Part shown: positions 18,932-28,765 of the stretch, in pieces
Layout: the number at the start of each line of letters is the position of its first letter
How positions within the stretch are numbered: the stretch's first letter is position 1
From: Nocardioides sp. B-3
GTDB lineage: Bacteria > Actinomycetota > Actinomycetes > Propionibacteriales > Nocardioidaceae
Length of the DNA stretch: 64,000 nt
Reading direction: 5' to 3'
Assembly: GCF_024703895.1 (NCBI RefSeq)
Contig: NZ_CP087968.1
Coordinates: 2,170,001 to 2,234,000 of the forward strand
Translations under genes and position numbers: made by a program
Notes under the pieces: generated by a model
Told to the model about the DNA's origin: nothing
Database searches by the model: none
The model's input: only the letters and a program-made list of their open reading frames with translations

Positions 18932-20631
18932 GAGTTGTCCGATGCTGGAACGAGAAGGGTCCGCACCGTGTCAGCCCCGAGCGCCACGATCAGCGTGGGC
19001 AGGCGCGGACCGCGGTCGGCGTCGACGAGCAGGTTGTAGAGCAGCGTGAAGAAGTCCTTCTGGTCGGCCTTCACCGGTCGGTCGGGGCGTCGTCGAAGCC
19101 GAGACCGCGGGCCACCTTGGGTACGCCGTAGACGACCGTCGTCACCGAGTCGAGCTCGAGCTCCGTGGGCAGCCGGTCCAGGAAGATCCGCAGCCACAGC
19201 TCCTCGTCCTCGGAGAGCGCCGCGAGCCGGGCGGCGTCCGGGGTGGACCGCACGGTCGTCCGCTCGGACTCCGGCAGCGACGCGGTCCACGCCATCGCCC
19301 GCGCCGGGGCGAGGCTCCGTGTCGGCGACGGAGTCGTGCGGGAAGCCGACGTGCTCGACGACCCGGCTGATCAGGTCGGCGGAGCCCGCGGTGACGTCGG
19401 CGACCGAGGAGAGCGTCCGGAAGGGGACAGCCACCGACGGCACCGGCAATGGACCGCCGGCAACCGTCGAGGACGCCCGCTCGAAGGCGAGCACCGCGAC
19501 GTCCCGGCTTCGCGGGGTCGGAGGCCTTCTTGCGCAGGGCGTCCCACTCGTCGTACAGGCGAACGACCTCGGGACCGAAGTCGATCGTGAACGCCTGCTT
19601 GGGTGCCCGGCGGGTGTAGAGCCAGCGCACCATCGGCGCCTCGAGGATCGCAAGGGCGTCGGCCGGGGTGGGGACCCCGCCGCTCGACGACGACATCTTC
19701 TGCATGCCGGCGATGCCGACGAAGGCATACGTGACGCGCGCGGGCGCCTGCCAGTCGAAGATCGAGGAGACCAGCTCCCGGCCGACGGTGTAGCTCGAGC
19801 CGGGGGTCATGTGGTCGAGGCCGGCGGGCTCGAAGTCGACCTTCTCCCACGCCCACCGCATCGGCCAGTCGACCTTCCAGACCAGCTTGCCGCCGTCCTG
19901 CGTGGCGACGTTGGTCGAGCCGACGAACCCGCAGACGCGACAGGTGTAGTCGAGGTCGGTGCTCTCGTCGTCGTACGCCGTCACGTCCGTGGTGTCGCGA
20001 CCGCAAGAACCGCACCACGGCTTGTAGGGGAAGCGCGACAGGTCGCCCGTCCCCTCGAAGTCCTCGTTGGCGACCGAGTCGGCCGGGGACGCCTCTTCTT
20101 CCTCCGTCTCCGCGGCCGGCGCGGCCTTGGTGCGGTAGCGACCGAGGACTTCGTCGATCCGGTCACGGTGCTTGATCGCGTGCAGGATCTGCTCGCGGTA
20201 GGTGCCGGCCCGGGTACATCTGCGTCTGGTCGATCTCGTCCATCTGGACGCCCAGCTCGGCCAGCGACGCGCAGCGGCGCCTTGAAGTGCTCGGCCCACG
20301 ACTCGTGGCACTCCCACGGATCGGGTACGGCGCTGAGCGGGCGACCGATGTGATCGGCCCACTCGGCGGGGACCCCGGCGGGCACCTTGCGGAAGCGGTC
20401 GTAGTCGTCCCACGAGTGCAGGTGGCGAACGGCGAGCCCGCGGCGGCGGAGCTCCTCGGCCACGAAGTGCGGGGTGAGGAACTCGCGCAGGTTGCCGAGG
20501 TGGATCGGGCCGGACGGGCTGGCGCCGGACGCGACCGTGACGAGGTTGCCCTCGCCCGCGTGCCGGATGGCGTCGTCCGCTGCGCGCGTCACCCAGTCGA
20601 TGGGTTCGCCGGACTGTCCGCCTCGTGCCAT
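18928..20631 (-). CDS. lysS: Class I lysyl-tRNA synthetase, frameshifted
   Basis: Charges tRNA-Lys with lysine. This is the archaeal-type class I enzyme, not the commoner class II. The HIGH-equivalent is ASGASPSGPIHLGNLREFLT, followed by HSWDDYDRFRKVPAG. Zinc-like cysteine pairs occur in KPWCGSCGRDTT and YTCRVCGFVG. MTPGSSYTVGRELVSSIFDW precedes the KMSKS-equivalent MQKMSSSSGG. The C-terminal helical domain reaches DQKDFFTLLYNLLVDADRGP. It is about 567 residues. Breaks lie near 20278, 20217, 19510, 19312 and 19078. The ATG at 20631 has GGGAGC upstream; an in-frame TTG lies at 20670. It heads a four-gene operon. Confidence 0.9.
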
Positions 20632-20672
20632 GTCTCGTGTGCTCCCGTGCTCGTGGATCGTGAGCGGCAAGG

Positions 20673-20810
20673 CTATCGGGACATGACGAGGGCACCGGAG
20701 CCGTCCCCTGCGGCGACTCCGATGCCCTGCGCGTCAACGGTCCCCGTCCCGAAGGACAGAAACCGGTCCAGTGGCACACCCCCGCGATACACCGGACCCT
20801 GACGCGTCAT
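20673..20810 (-). CDS. Possible 45-residue peptide (weak)
   Basis: In the 245-base gap between lysS and the HTH gene, an ATG at 20810 opens MTRQGPVYRGGVPLDRFLSF, followed by about 25 further residues to a stop at 20673. There is only a weak ribosome-binding site and no recognised family. It could be a real small gene upstream of lysS or chance; the rest of the gap shows only promoter-like sequence. Confidence 0.2.
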   Translation of the reverse strand: MTRQGPVYRGGVPLDRFLSFGTGTVDAQGIGVAAGDGSGALVMSR

Positions 20811-20864
20811 CACATTCTCGGGGTGGCCAGCGCCTGCCACATGGCTCGCGCGTGCCGGTGGCAC

Positions 20865-20870
20865 TAACCT
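20865..20870 (+). promoter_or_regulatory. Candidate leaderless -10 hexamer
   Basis: TAACCT, 6 nt before the ATG at 20877 of the HTH regulator, with no Shine-Dalgarno sequence between. Confidence 0.4.
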
Positions 20871-20876
20871 GCCACC

Positions 20877-21870
20877 ATGGCTGTTGACGTGCCGTCCTCC
20901 GTGCTGACCTCGCTCGGCCTCACGCGGGACGCCGAACGGCTCTACTACCAAGTGGCGCCGACGTCGGGGAAGACCATCGACGCAGTGGCCCAGCTCCTCC
21001 AGTCCAGCCGTGAAGAGCTGCTGACCCGGATGACCCCGCTGCTCGACATCGGCCCGGTCGCGCTCACGGGGGAGAAGGTGGTCGTGCCGCCGATGGCGCT
21101 GGTCGTCGCCGACCTCGTCAGGGAGGAGTCCGGCCGCGCATCGACCGTCGCCCGTCGGCTCGACGCGCTCGCCCGGGCCGTGCCGCACCTCGTCGCGGCC
21201 GCGACCCGGCCGGCCGAGGCCGACGTCTCCGAGACCCGCCCGATCGAGGGCGAGCTCAGCTCCGGGGGCAACCCGCTCGAGCTGATCGGCCAGATGCTGC
21301 GCACCAGTCGCGGCGACATGTTGTGGCTGCGCCCGGACGCATGGGCGATGCCCCGCGGAGTCGGCGGTCAGCCGGGTGCTCGCCGAGGCGATGGCCGGCG
21401 GACGCAAGTCACGCGCGATCTATCCGGTCCGTGCCCTCAACGAGGCCCCCGAGGCGCTGCGGACGCGCGCGCCCGGGCGAGCAGATCAGGGTCATCTCGG
21501 AGCTGCCGACACGGATGTTCATCCTCGGGGACGCGCACGCCGTGCTCCCCGAACCGCTCGGCTACGCCGACGAGCCGCGGGTCCACATCCGGCAACGCTC
21601 GGTGGTCGCGGCCCTGACCCACTGGTTCGAGGCGCTGTGGGCGACGGCGACCCCGGTGCCGGCGTTCGACACCGGCGAGGCGAGGCCCGACCTGCGCCGC
21701 TTCCTGCTCGAGCAGCTGGTCGCGGGCGCCCGGGACGAGGTCATCGCCCGCAAGCTGGGGATCAGCCTGCGCACGGTCCGCCGCCGCATCGCCGCACTGA
21801 TGACCGAGCTCGGCGTCGACACCCCGCTTCCCGGGCCGGCGTCGAGGCCGTCCGCCGCGGCTGGCTCTAG
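20877..21870 (+). CDS. LuxR/TrmB-type HTH transcriptional regulator, frameshifted
   Basis: About 331 residues. The N-terminus (SVLTSLGLTRDAERLYYQVA, then AVAQLLQSSREELLTRMTPL) is a TrmB-like winged helix. The middle part (MLWLRPDAWAMPRE ... RVISELPTRMFILGDAHAVL) resembles the sensor region of such regulators. The C-terminal HTH is RRFLLEQLVAGARDEVIARK followed by LGISLRTVRRRIAALMTELG, of the LuxR/GerE kind, ending VEAVRRGWL. Breaks are near 21355, 21475 and 21825. The ligand and targets are unknown. Its TAG stop overlaps the stop of the convergent lipid kinase by about 3 bases. Confidence 0.72.
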
Positions 21871-22782
21871 CCGGGCAGAACCATGTCGTACGCCGCAGCC
21901 TCGAGCCGCCGGGTCCGCGACCGCTCGGGTCCGTAGATCTCCCCGTCGGCCGAGACGGAGAAGGCCTCGCCGCGCACCGACACCTCGCGGCCGCGCAGGT
22001 AGAGCACGTCGTCGCGCTGGTGGTGCTCGCCGCGGGAGAGGTGCAGGGCGTAGCCGACCTTGGCGGTGGGGGCGACGGCCGGGGCCACCATCACGTCGAG
22101 CTGGCCGCTCTCCGGATCGGCCTCGGGGGTCAGCTCGGTCCCGCCGCCGACGCTGGTGCCGTTGCCGATCGCCACCATCAGCACGGGCTGGTCGACGTCG
22201 ACCACGACCCTGCCGTCGAGCTCGATCCGCAGCCGGTGGCTGGGCGGGTTGACCGCCGCCCTCAGCGCACCGATGGGATAGCCGAGCTTGCCGAGGTTGA
22301 GCTTGCCCACACCGATGCTGCCCGGGCGCGACTTCCACGTGTGGCCGTGGCGGCTGGCCTCCGCGCCGGCGCCCACGTGCACGTTGTTGACCACGATCTC
22401 GCCGGTCTCGTCGACGATCAGGTCGACCGGTCGCGGCTCGCCGTCCAGCACGAGCCGGGCGGCCTCCTCGATGTCGAGCGGGATGCCGGTGCTGCGGGCG
22501 AAGTCGTTGCCGGTGCCGAGCGGGAGGAGGGCCAGCGTCTTGCCGGTGAGCTCGTGGCGCTTGTGCAGCGCAGCGACCACGGCGTGCAGGCTGCCGTCAC
22601 CGCCGGCGACCACGATCCGGCGAGACCCCGCGCGGTGCAGCACCCCGTCGAGCTCGCCCGGGTTGCTGGTCGCGGCCACCTCCACGGAGGCGCTTTCACG
22701 CAGGATCGCCAGCGCCCGCTCGAGGGTCTCCCCGGTCCGAGGTGCCGGCGTCGGAGTTGGTGATGACGAGCAGGGGGTCCAT
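21867..22782 (-). CDS. Diacylglycerol kinase-family lipid kinase, frameshifted
   Basis: DAGK/YegS-family kinase, about 305 residues, phosphorylating diacylglycerol or a related lipid at the membrane. It begins [16 protein letters not shown]. The catalytic signature [17 protein letters not shown] (GGDGT-type) is followed by [20 protein letters not shown], then the C-terminal sandwich ([29 protein letters not shown]). One break lies near 22738 (CGGGGAG). The ATG at 22782 restores the normal N-terminus and lies 7 nt after TACTGT at 22790-22795. The in-frame extension to 22889 is rejected. Confidence 0.85.
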
Positions 22783-22873
22783 CCGGCGGACAGTAGCCGA
22801 CGGGCCGCGACCGGCCCGTCGCCGTACCGGATCAGGATCGTCGGACCAGTGCGGTCGACCGGCCCGCGTGCGC

Positions 22874-22950
22874 TAACGTGTGGTCGCAAGAGCTCCGGTG
22901 CACTTGTGCCGGAGTTCGTTGCTTTTCCAGTGCCGTCTCACCTCAGGAGG
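22874..22950 (+). promoter_or_regulatory. purA leader: -10, hairpin, ribosome-binding site
   Basis: TAACGT at 22874-22879 is a candidate -10. Near the expected transcript 5' end lies a small hairpin (CTCCGG at 22893-22898 with CCGGAG at 22909-22914). A strong AGGAGG at 22945-22950 precedes the purA ATG at 22957. purA is thus one of the few pur genes here with a real leader; whether the hairpin regulates it is unknown. Confidence 0.4.
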
Positions 22951-22956
22951 GCTGCA

Positions 22957-24242
22957 ATGCCCGCGATCGTCGTACTCGGTGCCCAATGGGGCGATGAAGG
23001 CAAGGGCAAGGCGACCGACCTCCTTGCCACCACGGACACCATCGACTTCGTCGTCCGCACGAGTGGTGGCCACAACGCCGGCCACACGATCGTGGTCAAC
23101 GGCGAGAAGTTCGCCACCCACCTGCTGCCCAGCGGGATCCTCACGCCCGGCGCCACCAGCGTCATCGCCAACGGCGTCGTGGTCTCGCCGGATGCGCTCT
23201 TCCGCGAGCTCGACAGCCTGATCGAGCGTGGCGTCGACGTGGCCGAGCTCAAGGTCAGCGCCAACGCGCACGTCATCGCGAGCTATCACGCGACGATGGA
23301 CAAGGTGACCGAGCGCTTCCTCGGCAAGAACCAGATCGGCACCACCGGTCGCGGCATCGGGCCGGCCTATGCCGACAAGATCAACCGCGTCGGCGTCCGG
23401 ATCGCCGACCTCTTCGACGAGAAGATCCTGCGCGAGAAGGTCGAGGCGGCCCTCGACGTGCGCAATCACCTCCTCACGAAGGTCTACAACCGCCGCGCGA
23501 TCGAGGTCGACGTCGTCGTCGAGGAGCTCCTCTCCTTCGTCGACCGCCTCCGCCCGATGGTCTGCGACACCTCGCTGCTGCTCAACCGCGCCCTCGACGA
23601 GGGCAAGACCGTGCTCTTCGAGGGCGCCCAGGCGACCATGCTCGACGTCGACCACGGCACCTACCCGTTCGTGACGTCCTCCAGCCCGATCGCCGGCGGC
23701 GTGTGCACCGGCGCAGGCGTCGGCCCCACCCGCATCGACCGGGTGATCGGCGTGATCAAGGCCTACACGACCCGCGTCGGCTCCGGCCCCTTCCCGACCG
23801 AGCTCTTCGACCAGGGACGGCATCGAGCTCCAGCGCATCGGCGGCGAGATCGGCGTCTCGACCGGCCGCACGCGTCGCTGTGGTTGGTACGACGCCGTGA
23901 TCGCTCGCTACTCCGCGCGTCAACGGCCTGACGGAGTTCTTCCTCACCAAGCTCGACGTCCTCGACAGCTGGGAGCGGATCCCGGTCTGCGTGGCCTACG
24001 AGATCGACGGCGTGCGCGTCGACGAGATGCCGATGACGCAGACCGAGTTCCACCACGCCAAGCCGATCTACGAGTTCTTCGACGGCTGGCAGGAGGACAT
24101 CTCCGGCTGCCGTACGTTCGCCGACCTGCCGAAGAACGCGCAGGTCTACGTCCGGGCCCTCGAGGCGATCTCGGGCGCGAAGATCTGGGGCGTCGGCGTC
24201 GGTCCGGGGCGCGAGCAGACGCTGGTCGTCCACCCCGACTGA
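22957..24242 (+). CDS. purA: Adenylosuccinate synthetase, frameshifted
   Basis: Condenses IMP with aspartate using GTP, the first committed step to AMP. About 428 residues. It shows the GTP P-loop [18 protein letters not shown], the GHNAGHT active-site loop, [70 protein letters not shown] and the C-terminal [15 protein letters not shown]. An extra G near 23815 and a missing base near 23920 break the frame. The gene is essential for adenylate synthesis, so these are most likely sequence errors. The ATG has an AGGAGG 7 bases upstream. It is followed by purD and purB. Confidence 0.95.
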
Positions 24243-24271
24243 CACATCACCGAGTCGGACACGGGCGCCGA

Positions 24272-24277
24272 TAGGAT
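24272..24277 (+). promoter_or_regulatory. Candidate leaderless -10 hexamer for purD
   Basis: TAGGAT, 8 nt before the GTG at 24286. It sits in a 17-base block (24263-24279) repeated exactly upstream of purS at 36084-36100. Confidence 0.55.
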
Positions 24278-24285
24278 CGACGCCC

Positions 24286-25617
24286 GTGAAGACTCTCGTG
24301 ATCGGCACCGGTGGCCGCGAACACGCGCTCGCGCTGGCCCTGTCCCTCGATCCGGGTGTCAGCGAGGTCCACGCGGCCCCCGGCAACCCCGGCATCGCCG
24401 CGGTCGCGACCCTGCACGACGTCGACCCGATGGACGGTGCCGCCGTCACCGCCCTCGCCGTCGGGCTCGGCATCGACCTGGTCATCGTCGGCCCCGAGGC
24501 CCCGCTCGTCGCCGGGGTGGCCGACCCGCTCCGGGCTGCCGGCATCGCGGTCTACGGCCCGTCGGCCGCCGCCGCTCAGCTCGAGGGTTCCAAGGCGTTC
24601 AGCAAGGACGTGATGGCCGCCGCGGGTGTGCCCACGGCCGGCTCCCGCGTCTGCGCCACCCCGGCCGAGGCCGCCGCTGCCCTCGACGAGCTCGGGTCGC
24701 CGTACGTCGTGAAGGATGACGCGCTCGCCGCCGGCAAGGGCGTCGTCGTCACCACCGACCGCGACGAGGCGCTGGCGCACGCAGCGTCGTGCGAGCGGGT
24801 CGTGATCGAGGAGTTCCTCGATGGTCCCGAGGTCTCGCTCTTCGCGGTCTGCGACGGTCGTACGGCGATCGCGCTGCCGCCCGCACAGGACTTCAAGCGG
24901 ATCTTCGATGGCGGGCTCGGCGCCAACACCGGCGGCATGGGCTCCTACTCACCGCTCCCGTGGGCACCGCCCGGCCCGGCCGACGACGTGCTCGCGACCG
25001 TGGTCCAGCCGACCCTCGACGAGATGAACCGCCGTGGCGCCCCGTTCGTCGGCACGCTCTACGTCGGACTCGCGCTGACCGCGACCGGCCCGCGGGTGAT
25101 CGAGTTCAACTGCCGCTTCGGCGACCCGGACACCCAGCCGGTGCTCGCGCTGATGACCTCGCCGCTGGGTGAGCTGCTGGCGGCTGCCGCCCGCGGCGAC
25201 CTGTCGTCAGTGCCCGCTCCGATCTTCGCTGAGGGCGCGTCCGTCACCGTGGTGATGGCGAGCGCCGGCTACCCCGAGTCGTCGTCCAAGGGCGATGTCA
25301 TCGTCGGCACCGAGACGCTGGCCGAGGAGACCGACGTGGACGTGATCCACGCCGGGACGGCCCGCTCGGACGGGCATCTGGTTTCCGCCGGCGGCCGGGT
25401 GCTCGCCGTACGCGCCATCGGCTCCGACATCGCCGACGCCCGCGCGAAGGCCTACGAAGGCATCGCGTCCATCTCGTTCCCCGGCGCCCAGTGGCGCCGC
25501 GACATCGCGGCCGAGCCGCTCGGTGTCGTCGAGGGTGCCGCCTTGCTCGAGTCGAGTGATGAAGTGGCTGCATCCACGGTTGGGGATATCACTCGACTCG
25601 ACCGGGAGATCTCATGA
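24286..25617 (+). CDS. purD: Phosphoribosylamine-glycine ligase (GAR synthetase)
   Basis: ATP-grasp ligase joining glycine to phosphoribosylamine, step 2 of purine synthesis. The 443-residue frame is intact. Visible are the N-terminal VIGTGGREHALALAL, the ATP-grasp core (GSKAFSKDVMAAAGVPTAGS, YVVKDDALAAGKGVVV), the family signature RFGDPDTQPVLALM and the C-terminal hammerhead (AGTARSDGHLVSAGGRVLAV). The GTG start fits a leaderless promoter. Its stop overlaps the purB ATG by four bases, so purD and purB are coupled. Confidence 0.97.
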   Translation: MKTLVIGTGGREHALALALSLDPGVSEVHAAPGNPGIAAVATLHDVDPMDGAAVTALAVGLGIDLVIVGPEAPLVAGVADPLRAAGIAVYGPSAAAAQLEGSKAFSKDVMAAAGVPTAGSRVCATPAEAAAALDELGSPYVVKDDALAAGKGVVVTTDRDEALAHAASCERVVIEEFLDGPEVSLFAVCDGRTAIALPPAQDFKRIFDGGLGANTGGMGSYSPLPWAPPGPADDVLATVVQPTLDEMNRRGAPFVGTLYVGLALTATGPRVIEFNCRFGDPDTQPVLALMTSPLGELLAAAARGDLSSVPAPIFAEGASVTVVMASAGYPESSSKGDVIVGTETLAEETDVDVIHAGTARSDGHLVSAGGRVLAVRAIGSDIADARAKAYEGIASISFPGAQWRRDIAAEPLGVVEGAALLESSDEVAASTVGDITRLDREIS

Positions 25618-27032
25618 CCGTTCCCAACGTCCTCGCGACCCGCTACGCGGCGGCCGACCTCGCCGCCATCTGGAGTCCCGAGCACAAGATCGTGCTCGAG
25701 CGCCAGCTCTGGATCGCCGTGCTCAAGGCACAGAAGGACCTCGGCATCGACGTGCCCGACGGCGTGATCGAGGCCTACGAGAAGGTCGTCGACAACGTCG
25801 ACCTGCGCAGCATCGCCGACCGCGAGCGGATCACCCGGCACGACGTGAAGGCGCGGATCGAGGAGTTCGCCGCGCTCGCCGGGCACGAGCACATCCACAA
25901 GGGCATGACGAGCCGCGACCTCACCGAGAACGTCGAGCAGCTGCAGATCAAGCAGTCGCTCGCGCTGCTCCGTGACCGCGCCGTCGCGACGCTGGCCCGC
26001 CTCGCGCGGCTCGCGACCGAGCACGAGACCACCGTGATGGCCGGTCGCTCGCACAACGTGGCCGCTCAGGCAACCACCCTCGGCAAGCGGTTCGCGACCA
26101 TCGCCGACGAGATGCTGATCGGCGTCCAGCGCGTCGAGGAGCTGCTCGCGCGCTACCCGCTGCGCGGCATCAAGGGCCCGATGGGGACCTCGCAGGACAT
26201 GCTCGACCTGCTCGGAGGTGACGCCACCAAGCTCGCCGACCTCGAGTCCCGGGTCGCCGCACACCTCGGCTTCGACAACGTCCTGACCAGCGTCGGCCGG
26301 GTCTACCCGCGCTCGCTCGACTTCGACGTGCTCAGCGCGGTCGTCCAGCTCGTCGCCGGCCCGTCCAACCTCGCGACCACGATCCGGTTGATGGCCGGCA
26401 TCGAGCTGGTCACCGAGGGCTTCAAGGAGGGCCGGGTCGGCTCGTCCGCGATGCCGCACAAGATGAACACCCGCTCCTGTGAGCGCGTCAACGGCCTCGC
26501 CGTCATCACCCGGGGCTACCTCTCGATGGTCGGCGAGCTTGCCGGCGACCAGTGGAACGAGGGCGACGTCTCCTGCTCGGTCGTACGCCGAGTGGCGCTG
26601 CCCGACGCGTTCTTCGCCGCCGACGGGCTGTTCCAGACCTTCCTCACCGTCCTCGACGAGTTCGGTGCCTTCCCGGCCGTCATCCAGCGCGAGCTCGACC
26701 GCTACCTGCCGTTCCTCGCCACGACCAAGGTGCTGATGTCGGCCGTCCGCAATGGAGTCGGCCGCGAGGTCGCCCACGAGGCGATCAAGGAAGCCGCCGT
26801 CGGCGTCGCCCTCGACATGCGCAAGGGCCGGGCCGTCAACGACGTCTTCGACCGGCTGGCCGCCGACTCGCGGCTGGGGCTCACCCGCGACCAGATCGAC
26901 GCACTCGTCGCCGACCCGATCGAGTTCACCGGCGCTGCCGTGGCGCAGACGCAGGCCGTGGTCGCGCTGGTGGAGGCCGTCGTCGCTCGCCACCCCGACG
27001 CTGCGGCGTACGCACCGGGCTCGATCCTCTGA
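25614..27032 (+). CDS. purB: Adenylosuccinate lyase
   Basis: Fumarase/aspartase-superfamily lyase acting twice: SAICAR to AICAR and adenylosuccinate to AMP. The 472-residue frame is intact. Conserved regions are HEHIHKGMTSRDLTENVEQL, the catalytic histidine region GRSHNVAAQATTLGKRFA, and the flexible signature loop VGSSAMPHKMNTRSCERVNG. The C-terminus ends AAYAPGSIL. The ATG overlaps purD. Purine order here is purA, purD, purB, then acyP 4 bases on. Confidence 0.96.
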   Translation: MTVPNVLATRYAAADLAAIWSPEHKIVLERQLWIAVLKAQKDLGIDVPDGVIEAYEKVVDNVDLRSIADRERITRHDVKARIEEFAALAGHEHIHKGMTSRDLTENVEQLQIKQSLALLRDRAVATLARLARLATEHETTVMAGRSHNVAAQATTLGKRFATIADEMLIGVQRVEELLARYPLRGIKGPMGTSQDMLDLLGGDATKLADLESRVAAHLGFDNVLTSVGRVYPRSLDFDVLSAVVQLVAGPSNLATTIRLMAGIELVTEGFKEGRVGSSAMPHKMNTRSCERVNGLAVITRGYLSMVGELAGDQWNEGDVSCSVVRRVALPDAFFAADGLFQTFLTVLDEFGAFPAVIQRELDRYLPFLATTKVLMSAVRNGVGREVAHEAIKEAAVGVALDMRKGRAVNDVFDRLAADSRLGLTRDQIDALVADPIEFTGAAVAQTQAVVALVEAVVARHPDAAAYAPGSIL

Positions 27033-27036
27033 CGCC

Positions 27037-27306
27037 ATGAAAGCCGTTCGCGCGACCGTGACCGGACGGGTGCAGGGTGTCTCGTTCCGCTACTACACCG
27101 AGGAGCGGGCGCTCGAGCTCGGCGTGACGGGGTGGGTCCGCAACGAGCCCGACGGCTCGGTCGCGCTGCACGCGGAGGGCGACGACCGGGCGGTCGACGC
27201 CCTCGTCGAGTGGTGCCGCACCGGCCCCGCCCCGGCGCGGGTCCGCGACGTCGCGGTGCGCGAGGCGACGGAGACCGGTGCGACGATGTTCGAGACGCGC
27301 CACTGA
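27037..27306 (+). CDS. acyP: Acylphosphatase
   Basis: Small 89-residue enzyme hydrolysing acyl phosphates. It has the full signature: VTGRVQGVSFRYYTEERA (phosphate loop with catalytic arginine) and LGVTGWVRNEPDGSVALHAE (catalytic asparagine). The ATG is 4 bases after the purB stop, so it is probably on the purD-purB transcript. It ends one base before the convergent SatP-like gene. Confidence 0.92.
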   Translation: MKAVRATVTGRVQGVSFRYYTEERALELGVTGWVRNEPDGSVALHAEGDDRAVDALVEWCRTGPAPARVRDVAVREATETGATMFETRH

Positions 27307-27307
27307 C

Positions 27308-27919
27308 TCACGGCACCGGCAGGACGCTGCGCTCCCGGGTGGTGTTGATGATGATCGCCGCCGAGGCATAGAGGGCGACGAGCGCGTCGGCGATGAGTAC
27401 GTAGCCCGCGAGCTGGCCCGGGCCGGTGCTGGACGTGAAGCTGCCGAGCGCGGCGGCGTAGAACACGACGCACAGCAGCGTGAAGATCACGATGGTCGTG
27501 AGGTTGGTGCGCAGGGCCGCGATCAGCATGTACGTCGAGAAGATGGCCCACGCCAACAGGAACATGCCCGTGATGGCGGCCCCGTCCTCGGTCACCATCG
27601 GACCGTAGAACTGCACGAGCAGCGCGTAGCTCAGCCAGAACCCGGCGTACGCCGTGAACACCGAGCCGGCGAAGGTCTCGCCACGCGCGAAGTGGATGAT
27701 GCCGGCGACGATCTCGGTGAGGAAGCCGAGCGCCAGCGCAAGCGACAGCACGGCCGGCGTCGCGGCGGCGTCGATCAGGCCCGACATCACGCTGGCGAGG
27801 ACCAGCGCGGAGATGCCGAAGCTGGCGAGCCCGAGCGGGAACGGGTCGCCCCAGCCGACGGGAGCGGGCGGGGCGTCGGGCACGGCGACGGGGGTCGGTG
27901 AGGTGGCGATCTCGGTCAT
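27308..27919 (-). CDS. Acetate/succinate transporter, GPR1/FUN34/YaaH (SatP) family
   Basis: Six-helix membrane protein of 203 residues for uptake or efflux of acetate and related monocarboxylates. The family motif NPAPLGL appears as WGDPFPLGLASFGISALVL; other blocks are FLTEIVAGIIHFARGETFAG and YAGFWLSYALLVQFYGPMV. The ATG at 27919 follows GGAGGA. Convergent with acyP, with one base between the stops. It complements the MctC-like symporter at 14.7-16.4 kb. Confidence 0.9.
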   Translation of the reverse strand: MTEIATSPTPVAVPDAPPAPVGWGDPFPLGLASFGISALVLASVMSGLIDAAATPAVLSLALALGFLTEIVAGIIHFARGETFAGSVFTAYAGFWLSYALLVQFYGPMVTEDGAAITGMFLLAWAIFSTYMLIAALRTNLTTIVIFTLLCVVFYAAALGSFTSSTGPGQLAGYVLIADALVALYASAAIIINTTRERSVLPVP

Positions 27920-28190
27920 GGGGGTCCTCCGGGACTGGGCTCGGGCGGCTCGCACCGCCAGTGGAATGGGGGAACCTAACGACGGTCGGAGTCACTGCGG
28001 ACCCACCGACGGAACGGGCGAGATTCCCCTCCCGGACAGGCTGCGAACGACGCCGCGTGTGCGCGTCGGGCAGGTCAGCCGGCCCGCCAGACCGCCGACG
28101 GGCGGGCGTCCGTGCGCGTCGGACAGGATTGACAGAAACTTTTCCGTGGTCCGGTGCAACGATGGAGACGCAGCCGGACATGGGGGAGTC

Positions 28191-28765
28191 ATGGAGCCAC
28201 GCGAGGAGACGTTCCGCCGGCTCTATGCCGCCCACTTCGACGCCGTCCTCGGCTACGCCCTCCGGCGCACCGATCGGCCCGAGGACGCGGCCGACGTCGT
28301 GGCCGAGACGTTCATCGTGGCTCGGCGGCGGATCGGCCACGTGCCCGCCGACGGGTCGCGGCCCCGGCTCTATGCCGTGGCCCGGCGCGTGCTGGCCAAC
28401 CAGCGTCGCGGTGACCTGCGCCGCCGACGGCTCGGTGAGCGGTTGCGCAGCGACCTCGCGGTCGTCGTGCCGGACGTCAGCGACGACGTCGTCCAGCGCT
28501 CGGACGTCAACGACGCGATGGCGCGACTCAGCGCTCGCGACGAGGAGATCCTGCAGCTGCACCTGTGGGAAGGCCTCGAGCCGCGCGAGATCTCCGACGT
28601 CCTCGGCCTGTCGCCGGCGATCGTCCGCCCTCGCCTGTCCCGCGCCGGGTCGAGGCTGCGCGCGGTGCTGGGCCACGACTTCGGCCTGCCCGGCAACGAT
28701 CCGCCCCCCGGCCGGACACATCCCGGGGAAAGCAACCGATCCCGATCCGTGAGGAGGAGCGATGA
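28191..28765 (+). CDS. ECF RNA polymerase sigma factor, probably frameshifted near its end
   Basis: Sigma-70 ECF protein, about 190 residues. Region 2 is FRRLYAAHFDAVLGYALRRT and RPEDAADVVAETFIVARRRI; region 4 is LSARDEEILQLHLWEGLEPR and EISDVLGLSPAIVRPRLSRA. The undisturbed frame runs to a TGA at 28785-28787. A shift at the CCCCCC run near 28708 instead gives RGKQPIPIREEER and a TGA at 28763-28765 overlapping the next ATG as ATGA, which is more natural. GGGGGAG precedes the ATG at 28191. The coupled membrane protein is a likely regulatory partner. Confidence 0.82.

Noticed and set aside
25452..27038. 528-codon minus-strand frame opposite purB
   Set aside because: Low-complexity Asp/Glu/Arg/Val composition typical of the antisense of a high-GC gene; purB on the plus strand is intact and full length.
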